DNA of 7,625 bases from Acidobacteria bacterium UBA6911 (GCA_002451015.1 DKBB01000200.1:18735-26359), one strand, 5' to 3'. Shown: positions 1 through 7,274, numbered from the stretch's first letter. A program made the numbers and translations. The notes: a model not told the origin generated them from the letters alone.

Positions 1-81
1 TACCCGACGCGGGAGACTCTTGAGAAAATGAACCTCGCGAAGGTCGCGGACGCGCTCGAGAAAAAGGGCAGGCTGGGTTAG
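1..81 (+). CDS. C-terminal end of an unidentified protein (5' truncated)
   Basis: The first frame is open from the window edge to a TAG at 79-81 and encodes 26 residues. The tail is charged and looks helical, containing TRETLEKMNLAKVADALEKK and ending GRLG. Codon third positions are strongly G/C, as in a real gene. The family cannot be recognised from so short a tail. The gene runs the same way as the alpha-glucuronidase 154 bases downstream, so a shared sugar-utilisation cluster is possible. The palindrome between them argues against tight translational coupling. Confidence 0.6.
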   Translation, partial: YPTRETLEKMNLAKVADALEKKGRLG

Positions 82-107
82 CCGACGGCAATAACGGAAT
101 CAACGCG

Positions 108-191
108 AAGGCGCAGAGAACACGGAATATCACAGAGATAATGCGTTCATTTTTCCACTATCTCTGCGATGCTCGCTGTTTTCTGCGCCTT
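108..191. repeat. Imperfect palindromic intergenic repeat, 33-base arms
   Basis: The left arm (108-140) begins AAGGCGCAGA and ends CAGAGATA. The right arm (159-191) is its inverted copy, beginning TATCTCTG and ending TCTGCGCCTT. By eye 27 of 33 positions match, and two of the six mismatches would be G-U pairs in RNA. The loop is 18 bases (141-158). The CGCAGAGA-type words recall a dispersed intergenic repeat common in environmental proteobacterial genomes; that is from memory. A TTTT run at the 3' edge (190-193) means it could also stop transcription from the upstream gene. There is no open frame inside, so it is non-coding and possibly REP- or MITE-like. Confidence 0.7.
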
Positions 192-235
192 TTAGTTATC
201 CATGAACGAGGATACGGTGTTTTTAAGGAGGAACC

Positions 236-2770
236 ATGTTGTCGAGACTGGTTTTGTTATGCGGATTGCTGCTGTCCGGGAGCGTTTATGCGGAAACGGG
301 CTATGACGCCTGGATGCGTTATGCGCCGCTGGATACCGCATCCATCCGCCAGTACCGGCAGTCCGTCCCGGCTGTAGTTGTTTCTTTTGGGAACGGCGAA
401 ATTGCTGATAACGCCAGGCAGGAGCTGTTGCGGGGTATCCGGGGCATGCTTGGAGTTACGTTGCGTGTGGAGCGGGATTTAATTCCGGAAGGCGCTGTGG
501 TTCTTGGAACACTGGCTCAAATCCGGTCTTCGGCGCCCAGACTGGCGCCGGTCGGAAATCTAGAGGAGGAAGGCTTCCGGCTCAAAACCGTCGAGGTCGG
601 AGGAGTGCGTTTTCTGGTGGTTGCCGGCGCGGACGACCGCGGCGTCCTTTACGGCGTATTCGAACTTCTGCGAAAGATCGGTATCGGGGAATCCCTGACT
701 GGGCTTGATGAAACGCAGGTTCCGTCCGCTGCGATACGTTGGCTCAACCTTTGGGACACCCTCGGCTCTCCACCTCCGGGCGTGCCTGCGGGTTCCATGC
801 CTCCGTCTTTCGGCGGATCCGTACTCTGGGAAAACGGCCTGGCACGAAAGGATCTGAGCCGCCTTCACGACTTCGCCCGCCTGCTGGCATCGGTCGGGAT
901 CAACGGATGCGCCATCGGCATTGTCAATGCCGATCCCCGTTTCCTTATGCCGGATTTTTATCCAGAGCTGAAACGTATAGCCGATACTTTCCGGCCATGG
1001 GGCGTACGGGTGGTGATACCCGTCGACTACGGCAGCCCGAAGAACATCGGCGGCCTGGACAGCTTTGATTCCCTCGATCCTGGCGTGGCCGGGTGGTGGC
1101 AGTCGAAGGTGAAGGAACTCTATGCCGTGATACCCGATCTCGCCGGTTTCGTGATGAAGGCGGATTCCGAAGGGACGCCCGGTCCTTCCGCCTATAAACG
1201 GACGCATGCGGACGCTACACGGACCATTGCCCGAGCTCTCAAACCTTACGGCGGACTGCTCTTTTATCGCGCTTTCGTTTACGATCATCATCTGGACTGG
1301 CGCAACCTGAAGAACGACCGAGCCCGGGCGGCCTATGACAATTTCCATCCGTTGGACGGCCGCTTCGAGGACAATGTAGTGATCCAGATAAAGAACGGGC
1401 CGATCGATTTCCAGGTTCGCGAGCCCGCTTCGCCTCTGTTCAGCGGCCTAAGGAATACAAACCAGGCCATAGAACTGCAGGTCATCCAGGAGTACATGGG
1501 AGGCGGCCGCCACCTGGTGAACCTGGTTCCATGGTGGAAGGACACGCTCGATTTCGACATGCGTGTCGACGGGAACAGAACTCCCGTAAAGGATCTTGTT
1601 ACGGGGAAGACATTCGACCGGAGGGTGGGTGGATTTGTCGGCGTGACGATTTCAAGTATGGATCCCACCTGGACGCGGAGTCATTTCTCGCAGGCGAATC
1701 TTTACGGTTTCGGCAGGATTGCCTGGAATCCGGATTTGAGCTCCAGGCGCATCATCGAGGAGTGGACGCGGCTTACTTTCGGCAACAACCCGTCCGTGGT
1801 TCGGACTATTGTCGAAATGAACCTGAAATCGTGGCGGGTGTATGAAAACTACACCGGACCGCTCGGGCTCCAGACCCTGACCGAAATTACCGGGAATCAC
1901 TATGGTGTGGCGGTTGAGGCGTCCGAGCGTAACGGCTGGGGGCAGTGGCACCGGGCGGATGAAGAGGGTGTCGGAATGAACCGTACCGTAGCCACCGGTA
2001 CCGGTTTCATCGGCCAGTATCCTCCAGAAGTAGCCGCAATATACGAGTCTGTCGAGACCTGCCCCGACGATCTCCTGCTTTTTATGCATCATGTGCCGTA
2101 TAACTTCAGGCTGCATTCCGGAAAAACCGTTATCCAGTACCTCTATGATTCCCACTATGACGGCGCCGAATCGGCTGAAGGATACGTACGGAACTGGAAA
2201 TCCCTCTCGGACCGTGTGGACGAACAACGGCACCGGGAAATTCTGCAGTCCCTGCAATACCAGGCCGGGGCTGCCGAACTCTGGCGGGACGCGGTGGCCG
2301 GCTGGTTTTATAAAATTTCCGGGATTGCCGACGAAAAAGGCAGGGTGGGAGTCTATCCGGATCGGATCGAGGCCGAATCGATGCAGCTGGATGGGTACGT
2401 TTCAAAACCGGTCTTACACTTCGAAACCGCATCCGGCTCCACCGCGGTGCGGTGCCCGGAGGGACGGTGCACCGCACATTTTTTCTTCAAAGGAGATCCC
2501 GGATGGTACACGATAAAAGTCCGGTACTTTGATTACGCTCAAGGCCTTGCTCGGTTCCATCTTTTTATTGCCGACCAGCTTGTCGACGGGTGGATCGCCG
2601 ACGATACGCTTCCAACCCGCCGCACCGAACCGGACGGCACCTCTTCCACACGTCGGGTGGTGTCCGGTGTCGCTCTGCGTTCCGGGGATAAAATCCGGCT
2701 GGAGGGTTTCCCCGACGAAAGTGAGGATGCGGCGATCGATTACATCGAAATCCATCCTGAGAAAGACTGA
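236..2770 (+). CDS. aguA: Secreted GH67 alpha-glucuronidase with C-terminal carbohydrate-binding-like domain
   Basis: This 844-residue enzyme should release (4-O-methyl)-D-glucuronic acid from the non-reducing end of aldouronic acids derived from glucuronoxylan. Residues 1-19 form a signal peptide with likely cleavage at VYA/ET, so it acts in the periplasm or outside the cell. A GH67 N-terminal domain follows, including the YDAWMRYAPLD motif at 23-33, then the catalytic barrel and the GH67 C-terminal domain to about residue 695. The catalytic residues known for the family can be placed: acid E312 in KADSEG, with D391 in NGPIDFQ and E419 in IQEY as the carboxylate pair. The D-to-E spacing of 28 equals that of the Cellvibrio enzyme as I recall it. 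Residues 705-844 are extra to the basic family and start with RIEAESM, a CBM6/CBM35-like opening; C740 and C745 could form a disulfide. The ATG has a strong AAGGAGG (225-231) four bases upstream. No other xylan gene is seen in the window. Confidence 0.96.
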   Translation: MLSRLVLLCGLLLSGSVYAETGYDAWMRYAPLDTASIRQYRQSVPAVVVSFGNGEIADNARQELLRGIRGMLGVTLRVERDLIPEGAVVLGTLAQIRSSAPRLAPVGNLEEEGFRLKTVEVGGVRFLVVAGADDRGVLYGVFELLRKIGIGESLTGLDETQVPSAAIRWLNLWDTLGSPPPGVPAGSMPPSFGGSVLWENGLARKDLSRLHDFARLLASVGINGCAIGIVNADPRFLMPDFYPELKRIADTFRPWGVRVVIPVDYGSPKNIGGLDSFDSLDPGVAGWWQSKVKELYAVIPDLAGFVMKADSEGTPGPSAYKRTHADATRTIARALKPYGGLLFYRAFVYDHHLDWRNLKNDRARAAYDNFHPLDGRFEDNVVIQIKNGPIDFQVREPASPLFSGLRNTNQAIELQVIQEYMGGGRHLVNLVPWWKDTLDFDMRVDGNRTPVKDLVTGKTFDRRVGGFVGVTISSMDPTWTRSHFSQANLYGFGRIAWNPDLSSRRIIEEWTRLTFGNNPSVVRTIVEMNLKSWRVYENYTGPLGLQTLTEITGNHYGVAVEASERNGWGQWHRADEEGVGMNRTVATGTGFIGQYPPEVAAIYESVETCPDDLLLFMHHVPYNFRLHSGKTVIQYLYDSHYDGAESAEGYVRNWKSLSDRVDEQRHREILQSLQYQAGAAELWRDAVAGWFYKISGIADEKGRVGVYPDRIEAESMQLDGYVSKPVLHFETASGSTAVRCPEGRCTAHFFFKGDPGWYTIKVRYFDYAQGLARFHLFIADQLVDGWIADDTLPTRRTEPDGTSSTRRVVSGVALRSGDKIRLEGFPDESEDAAIDYIEIHPEKD

Positions 2771-3072
2771 AGACATCTCCAGTATGCATGCAATCAGAAT
2801 GTTTTACGGCAACGTGCTCTATGAATGGAGACATAATCCGTCTCACTGCGTTTTGCCAACGGGAAGGATTTGCCTCTATCGGTCACTGTGCCTCGTATCC
2901 GGTCCGCTATGACTCTCTTTCCCAACAAAATAGTGGGGAATGCCGGAAATTGTGGCGACGCTCCTGTGTGATCCGTGTTCCGGTTCCGGTCTGCTTGGCA
3001 TATCGGATTTGAATTACTTTTCGGCCGATTGTACTATCGGAAAGCTTTGGGATAAATGGAAGGCGGTCCGCT
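2771..3072. other. 302-base intergenic stretch without a convincing gene
   Basis: No frame here has a ribosome site and a credible protein. Small structures are visible. GAGAC/GTCTC form a 5-bp stem at 2826-2842, nested inside GGCAA/TTGCC. A CCGGAA at 2943-2948 can pair with either of two tandem TTCCGG copies at 2979-2990. Just before the next gene, CTTT plus CCGAT (3017-3029) pairs with ATCGGAAAG (3036-3044) around a TCGG bulge. None has a T run typical of an intrinsic terminator. The stretch presumably holds the 3' end of the alpha-glucuronidase transcript and the promoter of the nucleotidyltransferase gene, but no clear -35/-10 pair was seen. Confidence 0.4.
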
Positions 3073-4128
3073 GTGGAATCTGTATATACCCCGGCTAATA
3101 TTGCCGTGCGGGAAGTGGTTGAAAGTTATTATCTTGAAACCGGGGAGGGATTGTTTTTTGCGGTTAAGGGCCTGGAGCATCCACCGGACCGCTGGATTGC
3201 CGTCCTGCGCTATGTACCCGATCCGGAGGCGGGGAATCGCCGGAAAAGAGGGATGACCTACCGCCGGCTGTACCGTTTTTCGGAGCAGGAAGAATGGATC
3301 CGGGAAAGATCTCCCCGGCATCTGGCATATGATCCGGTTTTTGGAACGACGCTGCAAAGCGTACCCCGACGCACGGTGAGAAGGATTTACAGTCCGCGCA
3401 GGCATCTTCAACTTTTGATGCAAAAGACGGACAGAAGTTCCCTCGAGGACGATGTGGTCGCTTTTCTCTCAACATTGCTGGAAGCATCCGGAGTTCCCCT
3501 GTCTGCGCTGGGGATTACCGGGTCCATTCTCATCGGCCTGAATGGGGAGAGTTCCGATATGGACGTTGCCGTGTACGGGGAACAAAACTGCAGAAGGGTA
3601 CATCAGTCTTTACGAAGGCTGTTGGATGACGGAAATGAAAAGAGACTGCGCCGGCTCGATGGTGGAGGCATGGAAGAACTGTACGCCCAAAGAGTCGTCG
3701 ATACGAAAATGGATTATCGGGAGTTTGCGGATCTGGAAGATCAAAAGGCGAACCAGGGCTGTTTTCAGGATCGAACCTGGTTCGCCCGCTTTATCAAAGA
3801 GCCGGGCGAAACAAAGGAAAAGTACGGCATGTGCCGTTATAAAGCGCTTGGACGGATGACACTCCGGGCCTCTATTTCGGATGATACGGATGCAATTTTT
3901 ACTCCCTGCCGATACCGGCTGTCCGGGGTAGAAAGAATCGAAGCTCTCCAGGCACCGGAACCGGTCGAAATAGTTTCCTTCAGGGGAAGGTTTTGCGAGC
4001 AGGCGAGTCATGGGGATCGTGTCCTGGCGACCGGGACCCTGGAACGGCTCCAGGACAGGGATGGGAATGTCCGTCATCGGTTATTGTTGGGAAATTCTCC
4101 TGAGGATACGATGGTTGTCCTGAAATAA
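3073..4128 (+). CDS. Predicted nucleotidyltransferase, Pol-beta superfamily, archaeal-like
   Basis: The protein has 351 residues. Residues about 125-225 hold the nucleotidyltransferase core: GITGS at 147-151 followed by SDMDVAVYG, with D162 and D164 as the expected metal-binding pair; D210 or D214 could be the third carboxylate. The N-terminal ~120 residues are basic and unassigned. The C-terminal ~95 residues look beta-rich, with SFRGRFCEQA at 302-311, a following GTLERL strand and a closing RLLLG...EDTMVV segment. This layout recalls predicted nucleotidyltransferases best known in archaea (COG1665-type, from memory). The transferred nucleotide and acceptor are unknown. The start is GTG: an in-frame TGA lies at 3010-3012, no ATG falls between, and AAGGCGG at 3060-3066 gives a usable ribosome site. 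There is no signal peptide or membrane segment, so it is cytoplasmic. It may be co-transcribed with the permease 125 bases downstream. Confidence 0.8.
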   Translation: MESVYTPANIAVREVVESYYLETGEGLFFAVKGLEHPPDRWIAVLRYVPDPEAGNRRKRGMTYRRLYRFSEQEEWIRERSPRHLAYDPVFGTTLQSVPRRTVRRIYSPRRHLQLLMQKTDRSSLEDDVVAFLSTLLEASGVPLSALGITGSILIGLNGESSDMDVAVYGEQNCRRVHQSLRRLLDDGNEKRLRRLDGGGMEELYAQRVVDTKMDYREFADLEDQKANQGCFQDRTWFARFIKEPGETKEKYGMCRYKALGRMTLRASISDDTDAIFTPCRYRLSGVERIEALQAPEPVEIVSFRGRFCEQASHGDRVLATGTLERLQDRDGNVRHRLLLGNSPEDTMVVLK

Positions 4129-4232
4129 TGCAGTGCGAATGGAAATGGAATTTTATTTGTTACTATAGATAAGAGTACGAAGACGGTTTTTACAAAGCGT
4201 CGGCGGTTAATGCCCTGAAGATTTTATGGGCG

Positions 4233-4253
4233 GGAGGTGGATTCCACAAAAGA
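4233..4253 (+). promoter_or_regulatory. Ribosome binding site with a small hairpin in the spacer
   Basis: GGAGGTGG at 4233-4240 is the only good Shine-Dalgarno match for the permease, but it ends 13 bases before the ATG, longer than usual. The spacer contains GTGG-ATT-CCAC (4237-4247), a 4-bp stem that would bring GGAG to a normal distance from the start codon if folded. No other in-frame ATG, GTG or TTG is present close upstream. Whether the stem forms in vivo is inference. Confidence 0.3.
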
Positions 4254-6032
4254 ATGGCCATTTTTGCCGTAACCATAATTTTAATTGTTGCGATCGTATT
4301 GCTTGTCAGCGAGAAGTTCCCGACGGACCTGACCGCGATCGGGATTATCGTCGTTCTTATGGTGGCCGGGATTGTATCTCCCGCAGAAGCCCTGATCGGA
4401 TTCTCCAATCCCGCTATTGTGACCGTTGCGGTTCTTTTTGTGGTCAGCCGCGCGCTTGTCCGGAGCGGCGCACTCGATTTCATCACGGCGTCGGTGATGA
4501 AATTTTCTAAAGGAAGTCCCAAGCGGCTGCTTTTCTTGAGCCTGTTCCTGGTGGGCGGCTTTTCTTCTTTTCTGAACAACACGCCTGTAGTTGTTTTGTT
4601 TATCTCTATAACCATTGCCGTGTGCAGTGAGTATTCGCTGAGCCCGTCCAAATTTCTCATGCCGATTTCTTTCGTTTCGATCCTGGCGGGTACAAGCACG
4701 TTGATCGGGACTTCCACCAACATTATCGTAAGCGATCTTGCGGTTCAGAATGGCATGCCGTCCATTGCCATGTTCGAGCTTTCCGTGCTGGGGATTCCGA
4801 TAGCAATGGCTGGTGCCGTTTTTTTATATTTCTTTTCATCCCGAATGCTGCCTGCCCATAAAGAACCGATAGGAGAGGTCAAAAACCGGGAGAAAACCCG
4901 CTACATATCCGATTTGATCATTCCCGAAAACAGCCCGTTGGTGGGAAAGAATGCGACACAGTTTTTCGAGGAGCAGTTGCCGGATATCGAACTCTTCCAG
5001 ATCTTTCGTAATTATGCGATTCTCGATCCGGTCCGGGACCGGGTGATTTTAAAACAGGGGGATGAAATCCTGGTGAAGGCTTCGGCGCAGCACCTGGCGC
5101 AGATTCTGGACAAACGCCAGGCGGTTCTGCCTCATAAGGACAGTGAGTCGGCGATCCGGCCGCACGACAGCAATTCCAGAATCCTGGAATTGCTGGTTCA
5201 CCCGAATTCCAGTGCAATCGGGCAGTCGCTCCAACGCTTCATAGCATCCCTGGACGCTCACATCAAAGTGCTGGGAGTCAATCGTCATAGGAAGCACTAC
5301 CCTGCCCGGAAAATCAGGAACCTCAGGTTGGGATTGGGGGATATCATCCTGGTGCAGACGCCGCTGGACCACCTGGAACAGATTCGTTCAGCGGAAGAAT
5401 TGATTGTAATCGAAGATGTGCACAAATCCATTGTAAACCGGAAGAAAGCGCCGCTGGCGATGGGCATCTTCCTAATGATGATTGCGGCGACGACATTTGG
5501 AATTGTCAACATCCTGGTTTCTTCCATGACGGCGATGCTTCTGATGATATTGGCGGGATGCATCAGTCTCCGGGAAGCGTATCGTTCCATTGATTCCAAA
5601 GTACTGATTCTCATTATCGGGACCATTGCTCTGGGGAATGCACTGTCCACAACCGGCGCGGCGGACCTTTATACAAAAGTACTATTGACGCCTCTTGTTG
5701 GAATGAGCCCCTACATAGTTTTGAGTGCCTTTATTCTGCTTACGAGCCTGCTGAGTCTTTTCCTGAGCAATAATTCAACCGCGGTTCTGCTTATGCCGAT
5801 TGCCCTGTCTACGGCGGCAGCTATCGATGTGGACCCGAGGGCGTTCATTATCGGTTTGTGTTTCGGGGCATCCGCCTGTTACGCAACGCCTATCGGCTAT
5901 CAGACCAACCTTCTCGTTTATGGTCCGGGCGGATATGTTTTCAAGGATTATCTGAAACTCGGTATTCCGCTGTCCTTGGGGGTCTGGATCGTGTCCTCCA
6001 TAGTTATTCCATTAATATGGCCCTTTCATTAA
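4254..6032 (+). CDS. SLC13-family permease with two TrkA_C (RCK_C) domains
   Basis: This is a 592-residue inner-membrane transporter of the divalent anion/Na+ symporter type (ArsB/NhaD-related fold), similar in design to E. coli YfbS and algal SAC1-like proteins. The N-terminal half (1-196) has about six hydrophobic segments and the motifs FLNNTPVVV (107-114) and GTSTLIGTSTN (146-156). The C-terminal half (398-591) repeats this plan with LSNNSTAVLL (504-513) and TPIGYQTN (545-552). NNT and NNST fall where family members bind substrate and sodium. Between the halves, about residues 215-290 and 305-390 look like two tandem TrkA_C domains, each ending in a segment such as GDEILVKA or GDIILVQT. 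Such domains bind small ligands, including c-di-AMP in some potassium transporters. Substrate is unknown; sulfate, other anions or dicarboxylates are possible. The length is normal. The stop codon TAA overlaps by one base the inverted-repeat element that follows. Confidence 0.92.
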   Translation: MAIFAVTIILIVAIVLLVSEKFPTDLTAIGIIVVLMVAGIVSPAEALIGFSNPAIVTVAVLFVVSRALVRSGALDFITASVMKFSKGSPKRLLFLSLFLVGGFSSFLNNTPVVVLFISITIAVCSEYSLSPSKFLMPISFVSILAGTSTLIGTSTNIIVSDLAVQNGMPSIAMFELSVLGIPIAMAGAVFLYFFSSRMLPAHKEPIGEVKNREKTRYISDLIIPENSPLVGKNATQFFEEQLPDIELFQIFRNYAILDPVRDRVILKQGDEILVKASAQHLAQILDKRQAVLPHKDSESAIRPHDSNSRILELLVHPNSSAIGQSLQRFIASLDAHIKVLGVNRHRKHYPARKIRNLRLGLGDIILVQTPLDHLEQIRSAEELIVIEDVHKSIVNRKKAPLAMGIFLMMIAATTFGIVNILVSSMTAMLLMILAGCISLREAYRSIDSKVLILIIGTIALGNALSTTGAADLYTKVLLTPLVGMSPYIVLSAFILLTSLLSLFLSNNSTAVLLMPIALSTAAAIDVDPRAFIIGLCFGASACYATPIGYQTNLLVYGPGGYVFKDYLKLGIPLSLGVWIVSSIVIPLIWPFH

Positions 6033-6156
6033 ATTGGTGACAGGCTAGAATTTCACTTTTTATAACAAACAAAGCAAGATGAACCCTAATAGCTAAAAAT
6101 CTATTTTTTATTGAGTCAGGATATATAAAAGGTGAAATTCTAGCCTGTCACCAATT
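6032..6156. mobile_element. MITE-like 125-bp element with 33-bp terminal inverted repeats
   Basis: The left end (6032-6064) starts AATTGGTGACAGGCTAGAAT, and the right end (6124-6156) is its inverted copy. Read by eye, 32 of 33 positions match, the first 25 without a mismatch. The AT-rich middle (about 60 bases) encodes nothing. No convincing target-site duplication is visible next to the ends. GGTGACAGG-type ends recall intergenic palindromes seen near REP-associated (IS200-like) transposases in Desulfobacterota, from memory only. No transposase lies in the window, so the element would be non-autonomous. It fills the whole gap between two convergent genes, and its terminal AA bases form part of both TAA stop codons. 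The long stem could also hinder read-through from either side, although no T run follows it. Confidence 0.75.
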
Positions 6157-7219
6157 ATGTCTGGCCGCCCTGGAAGGGTTTCTGAAATTTTGCATTGACG
6201 GAGCGCCGCAGTTTGCGGAACAGCCTGTGCTGAATCATCTTTTCCCTTTCCTGCCACAATTCTTCGGAAGCTTCATTGGCGACCCTCAGGCTTCCGCCTC
6301 CAATGGCGGCATGACCGCCTGCATTCCTGGGATTGTCGAAAATGGATCGCAGTAGGTCGCCCGCATGAACGTTTGTCAACGATGTGCGAAGTGAGACATA
6401 AAGTCTTCCGTGATAACGGCCGGTGCAGAAAGACCATTGAACCTTTTCATAGGTAAGAAGGAATTCGGCCATTTGCGAAATGAGATCGGGACTTTCCACC
6501 ACTCCCAGATGGGAAACAAGCAGGCGTCTGTACACAATCGCCCGGTTCAGCGCCCTTTGAAGGGTGGCGAAAAATTTTCTTGATCTGCCCGGATTCTGGA
6601 TCTGCGCCAGCGACTTCAGATCGCAATGGGATATGATCGCGAGATAGGTCTTAATGACATCTTCCCTGTGGGCCCGGTAGAGATCCAGGGTGTCCGAAAG
6701 GATCCCGTAGACCAGGGCCGTGGCTACCCTTGTCGGTATGGGATCTCCCTGCAGCAACAGCGCCTCAGCGACGATAACACAGGTGGCGCCGCATTCCGTA
6801 TCGACAATGGAAAGGTCGGCAGAAGGCTTGACGGTGTAGGTATGCTGGTCGAGTACAATGGAAGCCTTGCGTTTTTCGGGAAACGGGTTGTTCTTGAACT
6901 TCGGCTGGGTGTCGACAAGGGCGATATTCCTGTATTTCTTGAAATATTCCGGCCGGATTTTGTGCAACGGTATCTTCAGGATCCGAACCATGGCCTTGTT
7001 TTCGCTTCTTCCGATGACCCCTCCGTAGGTAATTCTGGTAGGGATATTAAAATACTCCTGTGCCAGATAGCTGAGAGCCAATGCGGCGGCCAGGGCGTCC
7101 GGGTCGGGATAGTCGTGGGTCAAAATCAACAACGGGGAAAGGGAGTCCCGTCGCTTGGAGAGAAATTCCAGGAGTCGCTGGGCATTCGTTTCAGCAGGCT
7201 GAGTCACTTTGTCCGGCAT
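6155..7219 (-). CDS. DHH-family phosphoesterase, NrnA-like, with DQH in place of DHH
   Basis: This is a cytoplasmic protein of 354 residues from the chosen ATG. The DHH domain comes first: THDYPDPDA at 34-42 (H35, D39, D41), VDTQP with D103, LDQH with D124-Q125-H126, and GILSDT with D176. The DHHA1-type domain ends with GGHAAIGGG at 301-309. Relatives are Mn2+-dependent enzymes that cleave short oligoribonucleotides, pAp or cyclic-dinucleotide products (NrnA, GdpP). The signature triad has Gln where the first His is expected; the neighbouring motifs are intact, so activity may be kept or altered. An in-frame TAG at 7256-7258 bounds the start. The alternatives are TTG at 7243, whose GGGAGG is only one base away, or this ATG; ATG is preferred but not certain. 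It is convergent with the permease, and its TAA overlaps the element. The C-terminal ~20 residues are basic. Confidence 0.88.
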   Translation of the reverse strand: MPDKVTQPAETNAQRLLEFLSKRRDSLSPLLILTHDYPDPDALAAALALSYLAQEYFNIPTRITYGGVIGRSENKAMVRILKIPLHKIRPEYFKKYRNIALVDTQPKFKNNPFPEKRKASIVLDQHTYTVKPSADLSIVDTECGATCVIVAEALLLQGDPIPTRVATALVYGILSDTLDLYRAHREDVIKTYLAIISHCDLKSLAQIQNPGRSRKFFATLQRALNRAIVYRRLLVSHLGVVESPDLISQMAEFLLTYEKVQWSFCTGRYHGRLYVSLRTSLTNVHAGDLLRSIFDNPRNAGGHAAIGGGSLRVANEASEELWQEREKMIQHRLFRKLRRSVNAKFQKPFQGGQT

Positions 7220-7232
7220 AACGTATCCGTTC

Positions 7233-7250
7233 AGGAGGATCAAACCTCCC
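7233..7250 (-). promoter_or_regulatory. Purine-rich ribosome site in a GGAGG/CCTCC hairpin
   Basis: On the minus strand GGGAGG (7250-7245) is followed by a six-base loop and CCTCCT (7238-7233), giving a 5-bp all-GC-type stem with a purine strand resembling a Shine-Dalgarno site. It lies one base before the TTG at 7243 and about 25 bases before the ATG at 7219, so it is poorly placed for either. It could mask or reposition the site. This is sequence geometry only. Confidence 0.25.
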
Positions 7251-7274
7251 GGTCTCTACGGCTGTTACCTCTCA

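Noticed and set aside
560..1348. Long open frame on the minus strand (262 codons)
   Set aside because: It lies wholly inside the GH67 gene, which has unmistakable catalytic motifs on the plus strand. The minus-strand product shows no recognisable domain.
2788..3012. Small plus-strand frame with seven Cys residues (74 codons)
   Set aside because: It has no Shine-Dalgarno site, an irregular composition and no family resemblance. The frame is short enough to be chance in an intergenic gap.
4161..4169. TACTATAGA as a -10 box for the permease
   Set aside because: No acceptable -35 at 16 to 18 bases upstream, so it is not separable from ordinary AT-rich intergenic sequence.
4190..4723. Minus-strand frame of 177 codons opposite the permease start
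   Set aside because: The composition is a mirror of membrane-segment codons, with no ribosome site and no domain.
6032..6156. Intrinsic bidirectional terminator as the only explanation of the inverted repeat
   Set aside because: The arms are far longer than a terminator stem, the loop is about 60 bases and no T run follows either arm. An inserted element fits better, though an effect on transcription is possible.
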